This document shows positions 53,360 to 62,519 of a stretch of DNA of 64,000 nucleotides, piece after piece (position 1 is the first letter of the stretch; each line of letters opens with the position of its first letter). The position numbers and the translations under genes are program-made. Origin of the DNA: Hippophae tibetana (taxonomy: Eukaryota; Streptophyta; Magnoliopsida; Rosales; Elaeagnaceae); contig CM072810.1 of NCBI GenBank assembly GCA_037013495.1, forward strand, positions 70,788,449 to 70,852,448, in the 5' to 3' direction. The notes under the pieces were generated by a model that saw only the letters and a program-made list of their open reading frames with translations, was not told where the DNA came from and made no database searches.

Positions 53360-56300
53360 TTTGTTCTTCGTAAATAAAATTGTAGGAAAAGGAAGATGGT
53401 TTCTACTTCTTATAGTATTAAAAAAAGAACATTTGATAAATCAGAGTTCCTATTTTACACGGCCATAACTTTTTACTCGGGATTCGAAACTTTTAATATA
53501 ATAAATCAATTCAAAGCTTGTAAAGATTCCTATAATCAGATCATGAAATCCTAAGAATATTATTTTTTGAAACCAAATTACACCGTTTACATCACATACC
53601 GCTCGGGAGTCGAAACTTTTAATATAATAAATCAATTCAAAGCTTCTAAAGATTCCTATAATCAGATCATGAAATCCTAAGAATATTATTTTTTGAAACC
53701 AAATTACACCGTTTACAACACATACCGAAAGTATAAAATTTTCGTCGCACCTATTCCGTTTTTTTTTGCTTCCGGTTTTTTCAATGCACCGTAAGAGCGA
53801 TTGAGTTACTAACCAAGAGTTTGTTTAAAAAAAATTCTAAACGTCTCAATATCCAACAAATATTCTATAGATCATAAAAGATTTTCATGATCCTTCACAA
53901 GGGTTAGTTTTGGAATATCAAATGGAAGGATTAATGTTGGAAGCAATTATTTTTTTTATTTAATTATAGGGCCTCTTATGTTTTGCGATTTTGTTTCTAC
54001 TTAATTGTGGAATTTAATTTGTCTTATTTACAATAAGTATTTTTATGCTTTAATTATTTACGGATTCAATAAGCACATTTCACAACTAAATATCCCTACT
54101 AAGGTTGCATTACATCTTGGGTTTTGTTGCTTATATAAGAAAACAACAACCTTTTGAAGGAGGAAGAACTAGTATAATTAATGAAAATGTTTTTTACCAC
54201 GCTTTGCATATTTCTTCCAAGGGTTCTCGATGGAATGCCTGGATTCAACACATCAAAGTGAGTGATCATTATTTTTTGGCGTCAAAAGGTTGGGGTTTTA
54301 GGGACTTATTGATGTTGTTTTCGTGTGTGGATTTAATTTGGTAGTTCTTCTTTAAATCTCCGTCTCTTAGTCTTGATCTTTATTTCTACGCTCAATAAAT
54401 CTTTTTTCTTCTTAAATAAAATTGTAGGAAAAGGAAGATGGTTTCTACTTCTTGCAGTATTAAAAAAAGAACATTTGATAAATAAGAGTTCCAATTTTAC
54501 ACGACCATAACTTTAGACTCGGGTGTCAAAACTTTTAATATAATAAATCAAATCGAAGCATGTAATGATTCCTATAATCAGAGCATGGATTCCTAAGAGT
54601 ATTATTTCTTGAAACCAAATTACACCGTTTACATCACATACCGAGAGTATAAAATTTTCGTCGAACCTATTCCGTTTTTTTTGGCTTCCGGTTTTTTCAA
54701 TGCCACCTTAAGAGCGATTGAGTAACTAACCAAGAGTTTATTTAAAAAAAATACTAAATGTCTCAATATCCAACAAATATTCTATAGATCATATAAAGAT
54801 TTTCATGATCCTTCACAAGGGTTAGATTTGGAATATCAAATGGAAGGATTAATGTTGGAAGCAATTATTTTTGTTTTATTTAGTTATGGGCCTCTTATGT
54901 TTTGCGATTTTGTTTCTACTTAATTGTGGAATTTAATTTGTCTTATTTACAATAAGTATTTTTATGCTTTAATTATTTACGGATTGATTAAGCATATTTC
55001 ACAACTAAATATCCCTACTAAGGTTGCATTACATCTTGGGTTTTGTTGCTTATATAAGAAAACAACAACCTTTTGAAGGAGGAAGAACTAGTATAATTAA
55101 TGAAAATGTTTTTTACCACGCTTTGCATATTTCTTCCAAGGGTTCTCGATGGAATGCCTGGATTCAACACATCAAAGTGAGTGATCATTATTTTTTGGCG
55201 TCAAAAGGTTGGGGTTTTAGGGACTTATTGATGTTGTTTTCGTGTGTGGATTTAATTTCGTAGTTCTTCTTTAAATCTCCGTCTCTTAGTCTTGATCTTT
55301 ATTTCTACGCTCAATAAATCTTTGTTCTTCCTAAAAAAAATTGTAAGAAAAAGAAGATGGTTTCTACTTTTTACAGTATTAAAAAAAGAACATTTGATAA
55401 ATAAGAGTTCCAATTTTACACGACCATAACTTTAGACTCGGGTGTCAAAACTTTTAATATAATAAATCAAATCGAAGCATGTAATGATTCCTATAATCAG
55501 AGCATGGATTCCTAAGAGTATTATTTCTTGAAACCAAATTACACCGTTTACATCACATACCGAGAGTATAAAATTTTCGTCGAACCTATTCCGTTTTTTT
55601 TGGCTTCCGGTTTTTTCAATGCCACCTTAAGAGCGATTGAGTAACTAACCAAGAGTTTATTTAAAAAAAATTCTAAACGTCTCAATATCCAACAAATATT
55701 CTATAGATCATAAAAGATTTTCATGATCCTTCACAAGGGTTAGTTTTGGAATATCAAATGGAAGGATTAATGTTGGAAGCAATTATTTTTTTTATTTAAT
55801 TATAGGGCCTCTTATGTTTTGCGATTTTGTTTCTACTTAATTGTGGAATTTAATTTGTCTTATTTACAATAAGTATTTTTATGCTTTAATTATTTACGGA
55901 TTCAATAAGCACATTTCACAACTAAATATCCCTACTAAGGTTGCATTACATCTTGGGTTTTGTTGCTTATATAAGAAAACAACAACCTTTTGAAGGAGGA
56001 AGAACTAGTATAATTAATGAAAATGTTTTTTACCACGCTTTGCATATTTCTTCCAAGGGTTCTCGATGGAATGCCTGGATTCAACACATCAAAGTGAGTG
56101 ATCATTATTTTTTGGCGTCAAAAGGTTGGGGTTTTAGGGACTTATTGATGTTGTTTTCGTGTGTGGATTTAATTTCGTAGTTCTTCTTTAAATCTCCGTC
56201 TCTTAGTCTTGATCTTTATTTCTACGCTCAATAAATCTTTGTTCTTCCTAAAAAAAATTGTAAGAAAAAGAAGATGGTTTCTACTTTTTACAGTATTAAA

Positions 56301-57156
56301 AAAAGAACATTTGATAAATAAGAGTTCCAATTTTACACGACCATAACTTTAGACTCGGGTGTCAAAACTTTTAATATAATAAATCAAATCGAAGCATGTA
56401 ATGATTCCTATAATCAGAGCATGGATTCCTAAGAGTATTATTTCTTGAAACCAAATTACACCGTTTACATCACATACCGAGAGTATAAAATTTTCGTCGA
56501 ACCTATTCCGTTTTTTTTGGCTTCCGGTTTTTTCAATGCCACCTTAAGAGCGATTGAGTAACTAACCAAGAGTTTATTTAAAAAAAATACTAAATGTCTC
56601 AATATCCAAAAAATATTCTATAGATCATATAAAGATTTTCATGATCCTTCACAAGGGTTAGATTTGGAATATCAAATGGAAGGATTAATGTTGGAAGCAA
56701 TTATTTTTGTTTTATTTAGTTATGGGCCTCTTATGTTTTGCGATTTTGTTTCTACTTAATTGTGGAATTTAATTTGTCTTATTTACAATAAGTATTTTTA
56801 TGCTTTAATTATTTACGGATTGATTCAGCATATTTCACAACTAAATATCCCTACTAAGGTTGCATTACATCTTGGGTTTTGTTGCTTATATAAGAAAACA
56901 ACAACCTTTAGAAGGAGGAAGAACTAGTATAATTAATGAAAATGTTTTTTACCAAGATTTGTATATTTCTTCCAAGGGTTCTTGATGGAATGCCCGGATT
57001 CGACACATCAAAGGGAGTGATCATTATTTTTTGGCGTCAAAAGGTTGGGGTTTTAGGGACTTATTGATTTTGTTTTCGTGTGTGGATTTAATTTGGTAGT
57101 TCTTCTTTAAATCTCCATCTCTGAGTCTTGATATTTATTTCTACGCTCAATAAATG
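53360..57156 (+). repeat. Sub-array J: dimeric repeat of 1836 bp with a 1042-bp monomer (M61-M64)
   Basis: Monomer starts are 53360, 54402, 55321 and 56238. The second halves of M61 and M63 are alike (CGGATTCAATAAGCAC and ATTATAGGGCCTC), while those of M62 and M64 are alike (TATTTAGTTATGGGCC). The repeat distance between like halves is 1836 bp. The first halves of M62, M63 and M64 are nearly identical to each other. M61 is 1042 bp because of an internal duplication, annotated separately. This is a second dimeric repeat, independent of the 1839-bp one. Confidence 0.83.
53476..53727 (+). repeat. Internal 126-bp tandem duplication inside monomer M61
   Basis: The stretch from CTCGGG at 53476 to the CATACCG ending at 53601 is repeated from CTCGGG at 53602 to about 53727. 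The second copy has only a few changes, such as GATTCG to GAGTCG, GCTTGTAAAG to GCTTCTAAAG and ACATCACA to ACAACACA. Afterwards the monomer resumes its normal order. This accounts for the monomer length of 1042 instead of about 916 bp. No other monomer in the window has it, so it arose after the surrounding dimers formed, or was not spread by homogenisation. Confidence 0.92.
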
Positions 57157-57363
57157 TTTTTTCTTTGTAAAACAAATTGTAGGAAAAGGAAGATGGTTTC
57201 TACTTCTTACAGTATTAAAAAAAGAACATTTGATAAATCAGAGTTCCTATTTTACACGGCCATAACTTTTGATTCGGGTGTCGAAACTTTTAATATAATA
57301 AATCAAATCGAAGCTGGTAAAGATTAATATAATCAGATCATGAAATCCTAAGAATGTTATTTT

Positions 57364-57831
57364 TTGAAACCAAATTACACCGTTTACATCACATACCGAG
57401 AGTTTAAAATTTTCGTCGCACCTATTCTATTTTTTTTTGCTTACGGTTTTTTCAATGCCACCGTAAGAGCGATTCAGTTACTAACCAAGAGTGTGTTTAA
57501 AAACAAATCTAAAGGTCTCAATATCCAACAAATATTCTATAGATCATACAAAGATTCTCATTATCCTTCACAAGGGTTAGTTTTGGAATATCAAATGGAA
57601 GGATTAATGTTGGAAGCAATTATTTTTGTTTTATTTAATTATAGGCCTCCTATGTTTTGCGATTTTGTTTCTACTGAATTGTGGAATTTAATTTGTCTTA
57701 TTTATAATAAGTATTTTTATGCTTTAATTATTTACGGATTGATTAAGCAAATTTCACAAATAAATATCTCTACTAAGGTTGCATTAGATCTAGGGTTTTG
57801 TTGCTTATATAAGAAAACAACAACCTTTTGA
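57364..57831 (+). other. Recurrent monomer frame, 155-codon 3' part (M65)
   Basis: Same state as in M60: open from just after the recurrent upstream TAA to the ancestral TGA. M65 belongs to a different local subtype (ACAAATCTAAAGG block), so the frame has stayed open in more than one subfamily. Function unknown; I would not call this a gene. Confidence 0.35.
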
Positions 57832-59199
57832 AGAAGGAAGAACTAATATAATTAATGAAAATGTTTTTTACCATGATTTGTACATTTCTTCCAAGGGTTC
57901 TTGATGGAATGCCTGAATTCGAAACATCAAAGGGAGTGATCATTAATTTTTGGCGTCAAAAGGTTGGGGTTTTAGGGACTTATTGATGTTGTTTTCGTGT
58001 GTGGATTTAATTTGGTAGTTCTTCTTTAAATCTCCATCTCTTAGTCTTGATCTTTATTTCTACGCTCAATAAATCTTTTTTCTTCTTAAATAAAATTGTA
58101 GGAAAAGGAAGATGGTTTCTACTTCTTGTAGTATTAAAAAAAGAACATTTGATAAATCAGAGTTCCTATTTTACACGGCCATAACTTTTGACTCGGGTGT
58201 CGAAACTTTTAATATAATAAATCAATTCAAAGCTTGTAAAGATTCCTATAATCAGAGCATGAATCCCTAAGAATATTATTTTTTGAAACCAAATTACACC
58301 GTTTATATCACATACCGAGAGTTTAAAATATTCGTCGCACCTATTCCTTTTTTTTTGCTTCCGGTTTTTTCAATGCACCGTAAGAGCGATTGAGTTACTA
58401 ACCAAGAGTTTGTTTAAAAAAAATTCTAAAGGTCTCAATCTCCAACAAATATTCTATAGATTATACAAATATTCTCATGATCCTTCACAAGGGTTAGTTT
58501 TGGAATATCAAATGGAAGGATTAATGTTGGAAGCAATTATTTTGGTTTTATTTAATTATGGGCCTCTAATGTTTTGCGATTTTGTTTCTACTGAATTGTG
58601 GAATTTAATTTGTCTTATTTATAATAAGTATTTTTATGTTTTAATTATTTACGGATTGATTAAGCATATTTCACAACTAAATATCCAAACTAAGGTTGCA
58701 TTAGATCTAGGGTTTTGTTGCTTATATAAGAAAACAACAACCTCTTGAAGGAGGAAGAACTAGTATAATTAATGAAAATGTTTTTTACCATGATTTGTAC
58801 ATTTCTTCCAAGGGTTCTTGATGGAATGCCTGAATTCGACACATCAAAGGGAGTGATCATCAATTTTTGGCATCAAAAGGTTGGGGTTTTAAGGACTTAT
58901 TGATATTGTTTTCGTGTGTGGATTTAATTTGATAGTTCTTCTTTAAATCTCCATCTCTTAGCCTTGATCTTTATTTCTACGCTCAATAAATCTTTCTTCT
59001 TCGTAAATAAAATTGTAGGAAAAGGAAGATGGTTTCTATTTCTTACAGTATTAAAAAAAGAACATTTGATAAATTAGAGTTCCAATTTTACACGGCCATT
59101 ATTTTTTACTCGGGTGTCGAAACTTTTAATATAATAAATCAAATCGAAGCTCGTAAAGATTCCTATAATCAAATCATGAAATCCTAAGAATATTATTTT

Positions 59200-59667
59200 T
59201 TGAAACCAAATTACACCGTTTACATCACATACCGAGAGTTTAAAATTTTCGTCGGACCTATTCTATTTTTTTTTTCTAACGGTTTTTTCAATGCCACCGT
59301 AAGAGCGATTCAGTTACTAACCAAGAGTGTGTTTAAAAACAAATCTAAAGGTCTCAATATCCAACAAATATTCTATAGATCATACAAAGAATCTCATGAT
59401 CCTTCACAAGGGTTAGATTTGGAATATCAAATGGAAGGATTAATATTGGAAGCAATTATTTTTGTTTTATTTAATTATGGGTCTCTTATGTTTTGCGATT
59501 TTGTTTCTACTGAATTGTGGAATTTAATTTGTCTCATTTATAATAAGTATTTTTATGCTTTCATTATTTACGGATTGATTAAGCATATTTCACAACTAAA
59601 TATCCCTACTAAGGTTGCATTACATCTTGGGTTTTATTGCTTATATAAAAAAACAACAACCTTTTGA
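59200..59667 (+). other. Recurrent monomer frame, 155-codon 3' part (M67)
   Basis: The frame is open to the ancestral TGA and overlaps the second recurrent frame (59615-59854) by 53 bp in the +1 register. This monomer is therefore the best place in the window to see both frames side by side: together they cover 655 bp of a 919-bp unit. The upstream part is closed by the common TAA in ATCCTAAG. Confidence 0.38.
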
Positions 59668-59854
59668 AGGAGGAAGAACTAGTGTAATTAATGAAAATGT
59701 TGTTTACCAAGCTTTGTATATTTCTTCCAAGGGTTCTCGATGGAATGGCTGGATTCGACACATCAAAGGGAGTGATCATTATTTTTTGGCGTCAAAAGGA
59801 TGGGGTTTTAGGGACTTATTGATGTTGTTTTCGTGTGTGGATTTAATTTGGTAG
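59615..59854 (+). other. Second recurrent monomer frame, 79 codons, +1 register (M67)
   Basis: A second open stretch begins inside the end of the first and runs through the TATATAAG block to the TAG of TTTGGTAG. The same 79-codon frame is open at 50310-50549, 54105-54344, 55024-55263 and 55941-56180, and a 62-codon form is found in the 1839-bp dimers (for example 42034-42222). Unlike the first frame it is rich in Trp, Gly, Ser and charged residues, with a conserved core SSKGSRWNAWIRHIK. I do not recognise it. The composition looks protein-like, and the two frames could be one ancestral frame split by a one-base shift. Confidence 0.35.
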
Positions 59855-60429
59855 TTCTTCTTTAAATCTCCATCTCTTAGTCTTGATCTTTATTTCTATG
59901 CTCAATAAATCTTTTTTCTTCGTAAAAGAAATTGTAGGAAAAGGAAGATGGTTTCTACTTTTTATAGTATTAAAACAAGAACATTTGGTAAATTAGATTT
60001 CCAATTTTACACGGCCATTACTTTTGACTCGGGTGGCAAAACTTTTAATATAATAAAACAAATCGAAGCTTGTAAAGATTCCTATAATCAGATCATGAAA
60101 TCCTAAGAATATTATTTTTTGAAACCAAATTACACCGTTTACATCACATACCGAGAGTTTAAAATTTTCGTCGCACCTATTGATACCTGTATTTTATACA
60201 GTTATTTTCATCAATTTTAGTAATGATAATTGCTATGTTCTATTAATATTTAGTTAATTGTTGTTAAATAAAGTAATATTTTACTTTTATGTGCTAAAAA
60301 TACATTTTTAATAAAATTAAATAATTTGTATCGAAAATGTACTTAATTTCATATTTCTGTCCACAAATATAATTTATGATAATATAGTTTCTTAATTACA
60401 ATTTATAAAAATCGAAAATATAATTTAAA

Positions 60430-60568
60430 TTAAATTTGGGCTTAATTATAATTATTAAAAGTTTAAAAATTTAATTTAAAATTAGCAAAGGGCTTAACTG
60501 TAATTTAAGAAAGTGCAAAATGTAATTTGGATTAAATTTGTGGGTCAAAGTATAATTAATAAAAGTTT
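60430..60568 (+). repeat. Diverged short direct repeat in the AT-rich LTR start
   Basis: The word pattern TAAATTTGGGCTTAATTATA followed by ATTAAAAGTTT (60430-60464) returns in altered form at 60531-60568, as ATTAAATTTGTGGGTCAAAG followed by an ATAATTAATAAAAGTTT tail. A partial third copy, GGGCTTAACTGTAATTT, lies between them. The repeats are degenerate. They may be old enhancer-like repeats of U3 or simple low-complexity drift. Confidence 0.45.
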
Positions 60569-60569
60569 G

Positions 60570-60990
60570 AATTTTCTGCGTAGGAAAAGAATCGCACTCG
60601 TACAAATCACGACGTTCATCACGCACCGTTCGATCATCAATTCAACGGTCCAGATTTGGCGAGTACAACCAGACGAGGCAAAATCGCGTGTAGAATCTAC
60701 GCGCGGCTCGGCGTGCCAGTGGGTCCCATGTGTCGCGCAGGCCGGCGTCAGAGTGGGCCCCACATGTCGGCTGCGCAGATTCCCCCGAGGCCATCGCTGA
60801 CCGTTGGATCTCTTGAACGGTCCAGATTGAATCGCGTCCATCCCAGCTGTCGCGCACCGAGCCGCCCGCGTAAAAATCCTGTGCGACGCGTTCTTCATGC
60901 GTCCGTCTTACCGCCCAATGAAAAGCTGCCACGTGGCACTACAGTTCTCTCAACGAATCACATAGTGACACGTGGCATGCGGAAAAAGAA
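60570..60990 (+). promoter_or_regulatory. GC-rich island in the LTR, probable U3 promoter region with G-boxes
   Basis: GC content rises sharply here against AT-rich flanks. Two CACGTG G-box cores stand at 60930-60935 (in GCCACGTGGC) and 60969-60974 (in GACACGTGGC), and a CCAAT lies at 60915-60919. There are two imperfect direct repeats: ACGGTCCAGATT near 60645 and 60820, and a pair at 60718-60740 and 60753-60777 (GTGGGTCCCATGTG and GTGGGCCCCACATG). In plants, G-boxes bind bZIP and bHLH factors and often give light, stress or abscisic-acid response. Overlapping open frames on both strands (60513-61081) come from the low stop-codon density of GC-rich DNA and are not taken as genes. Confidence 0.5.
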
Positions 60991-61063
60991 AAAAAATTCA
61001 AAAAAATTGCAGAGTGTATTTTCGCGTGCTACTCCCATAGAATATTGTTCCCCACTGATGATA

Positions 61064-61073
61064 AAATATAAAA
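61064..61073 (+). promoter_or_regulatory. Possible TATA element of the LTR promoter
   Basis: The string AAATATAAAA follows the G-boxes by about 90 bp, at a sensible distance for a core promoter. It runs straight into a long A-rich tract, so its identity as a TATA box is uncertain. A second candidate, GATATATG, is at 61120-61127. Confidence 0.3.
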
Positions 61074-61117
61074 AAAAATAAAAAATAAAAAATAAAAAAA
61101 AAGAAAAATAAAAAAAA
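61066..61117 (+). repeat. A-rich simple tract in the LTR
   Basis: The tract consists of A runs broken by single T residues (AAAAATAAAA words) and one G. It is low-complexity DNA of the kind that grows and shrinks by slippage. It separates the GC-rich upstream part of the LTR from the T/C-rich part at about 61155-61235. Confidence 0.75.
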
Positions 61118-61243
61118 GGGATATATGTTTTTGGGGGATACGCGTGGAGACGGATTGGTTTTTTTTCTTTTGTTCAGTTCATTTTTCTTTAGGTGGTAGC
61201 ATTGTTTTCTCTTCTTCTTTTTTTTTTCTCTCGAAATTTTGGG

Positions 61244-61479
61244 AGAAAACTAGCAGTTCTTGCAAGTTTTTCTTCCTTGTAACATTTTAATTTCTTTTTT
61301 TTCTTGTTTGCGTGTTACACAAAACACGCAGAGTATTGATTTCGCATTTTATGTTGTATTAGAAAACTAGCAGTTCTTGCAAGTTTTTCTTCCTTGTAAC
61401 ATTTTAATTTCTTTTTTTTTTCTTGTTTGCGTGTTACACAAAACACGCAGAGTATGGATTTAACATTTTATGTTGTATT
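61244..61479 (+). repeat. Tandem duplication of about 117 bp in the LTR
   Basis: The block starting AGAAAACTAGCAGTTCTTGC at 61244 returns at 61361. Both copies include TTGCGTGTTACACAAAACAC and end in ATGTTGTATT. They differ by one or two Ts in a T run and by a few bases near the end (GTATTGATTTCGC versus GTATGGATTTAAC). It lies downstream of the presumed core promoter, probably in R/U5 or the transcribed leader. If both LTRs of the element carry it, it predates this insertion. Confidence 0.9.
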
Positions 61480-62320
61480 TTCTTAGGGAAATTACAGAGA
61501 AAGAAGACAACAAAGAAGAAGAAAAGGAATGAAATTTATTTTTCATTGAGGAATCGTGAAAGAGTTTTTTTTCTTATCCATTTTCTTTTAATTTTCTTTC
61601 TCTGCAATGTTTAATTTTTGTTGTGTTGTAATTTTAAATTCTGCGATGAACTAATACATTTGTTCTAGGATTGCAGTGTAGCGTAAATTATGAAATTTGA
61701 ATTAAATATTTTTGAATGATTTAAGGGACTGTTTTAAGTTGTTTATTGTATCTGTGTTTAATGCTTTTAATTATCGGAAGATTAATTAACTGATATGTGA
61801 CATTTAAATAAACTTGAAAAAGATATTTTTGTGTGCTGCTCGTGATGAAATAACGTATATACATAAGAGATAGAAATATACTTTTATTGTATGCGTAACT
61901 GTTAGAGAACTCAGAACTTAATAAATCTGGTTGAATTTAATTCGCATAGGAATATAGTGAATCATTTTAACTAGATGTTTCTGTATGGAGCTCGGGAGGG
62001 ATATATGGATAAATTAGGAGTTCTTGGTTAACAACTTAAAACACGATAACATAAATCAAGATAAAATATAATGATTCAAGTGGATTAATTGGGTGAAACT
62101 GCAATCCTAGAATTTTCTTGCAATCTGTTATAAAAGTGAGTTAGTCAAACTGCATCAAATTATCGACTGTTTGGATAGAATTAGGTTGAAATAATTTTAA
62201 TAATTAACGAATACTAGTAACAAATCTCTGTGGAAACGATATTTTACTTATCATATTATTACTTGTGACCGTGTATACTTGCACGTTTTTCTGTGTGTTG
62301 CAAAACTCACAACAAGTTTT

Positions 62321-62338
62321 TGGCGCCGTTGCCGGGGA
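62321..62338 (+). other. Primer binding site, complementary to tRNA-Asp
   Basis: TGGCGCCGTTGCCGGGGA is the reverse complement of the 3' end of plant tRNA-Asp with its CCA tail. This primer is typical of Athila-type Gypsy elements. It lies six bases after the LTR end, with AGTTTT between, which is the usual spacing. Reverse transcription of the element's minus strand would start here. Confidence 0.93.
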
Positions 62339-62519
62339 TTTGTTTTACTATTTTCATTGTTGATATTAATACCAATCAATTTGATTTTAATTCAAAAAAA
62401 AAAAAATTATTTGTTTAATTGCTTGCTGTTACTTGCTTGGATTTGTGTGTTTATTTATTTTTTTTAAATTTAATATATATATTGTATTAGATTTAATTTT
62501 GGATAGAGTGGGACTTTGT
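62339..62519 (+). other. AT-rich leader between primer binding site and gag
   Basis: This stretch of 181 bp holds a 13-base A run near 62394-62406 and many T runs. The gag frame is open from 62391, after a TAA at 62388-62390, but has no ATG before 62520. A packaging signal could be here but no motif is evident. Confidence 0.6.

Larger units (their letters stand above)
1..60180 (+). repeat. Satellite DNA array, basic monomer about 918 bp, 67 full monomers plus one cut
   Basis: The same unit recurs head to tail without inversion through the whole stretch. I tracked it by the block resembling AATCTTTGTTCTTCG, counting each unit from its TTTG. Other landmarks in every unit are the GACTCGGG block, a poly-T tract, the TATATAAG block and GGGTTTTAGGGACTTATTG. 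Most spacings are 916-921 bp. Deletion forms of about 800 bp and 852-855 bp occur only in the first 20 kb. Single odd lengths are 684, 903 and 1042 bp. The array is already under way at base 1 and ends abruptly at 60180 inside a monomer, where a retrotransposon starts. The sequence is roughly 30 percent GC by eye. I do not recognise the family from any named plant satellite. Location near a centromere or in other heterochromatin is inference only. Confidence 0.97.
57157..60180 (+). repeat. Sub-array K: monomers M65-M67 and truncated M68
   Basis: Monomer starts are 57157, 58076, 58993 and 59912. The first three are 919, 917 and 919 bp. M68 is cut after 269 bp, at GTCGCACCTAT, where every other unit continues with TCCG or TCTG and the poly-T tract. 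M65 and M67 share a rare AAAAACAAATCTAAAGG block in place of the usual A-run. The cut is the retrotransposon insertion point and not a natural array end. Confidence 0.88.
60181..62314 (+). mobile_element. 5' long terminal repeat of the retrotransposon, about 2.1 kb
   Basis: The left end is sharp: satellite stops at 60180 and the next bases are TGATACCTG. The right end is placed at the CA of CACAACA (62314), six bases before the primer binding site; the CA at 62310-62311 is an alternative. The 3' part (62222-62286, with CTCTGTGGAAACGATA and GACCGTGTATACTTGCACG) resembles the conserved end of many plant Gypsy LTRs as I remember them. Inside are an AT-rich first 380 bp, a GC-rich island, an A-rich tract, a T/C-rich tract, a 117-bp tandem duplication and about 700 bp of AT-rich sequence in which I see nothing further. 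The 3' LTR is not visible, so insertion age cannot be judged. Confidence 0.82.

Noticed and set aside
1..60180. CRISPR array or bacterial/phage repeat system.
   Set aside because: The unit is about 918 bp with no short repeat and unique spacers, no cas-like genes, and the neighbouring element is a plant retrotransposon.
60513..61081. Overlapping open frames on both strands in the LTR (60513-60800, 60545-60898, 60642-60932, 60656-61081).
   Set aside because: They sit in a GC-rich island where stops are rare by chance, overlap on both strands and all lie inside the LTR.
61423..61614. Small frame of 63 codons in the LTR.
   Set aside because: It covers the second copy of the 117-bp repeat and an A/G-rich stretch, giving Lys-rich low-complexity residues.
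62279..62467. Small frame of 62 codons across the primer binding site.
   Set aside because: It spans the LTR end, primer binding site and leader, and encodes low-complexity apolar sequence.
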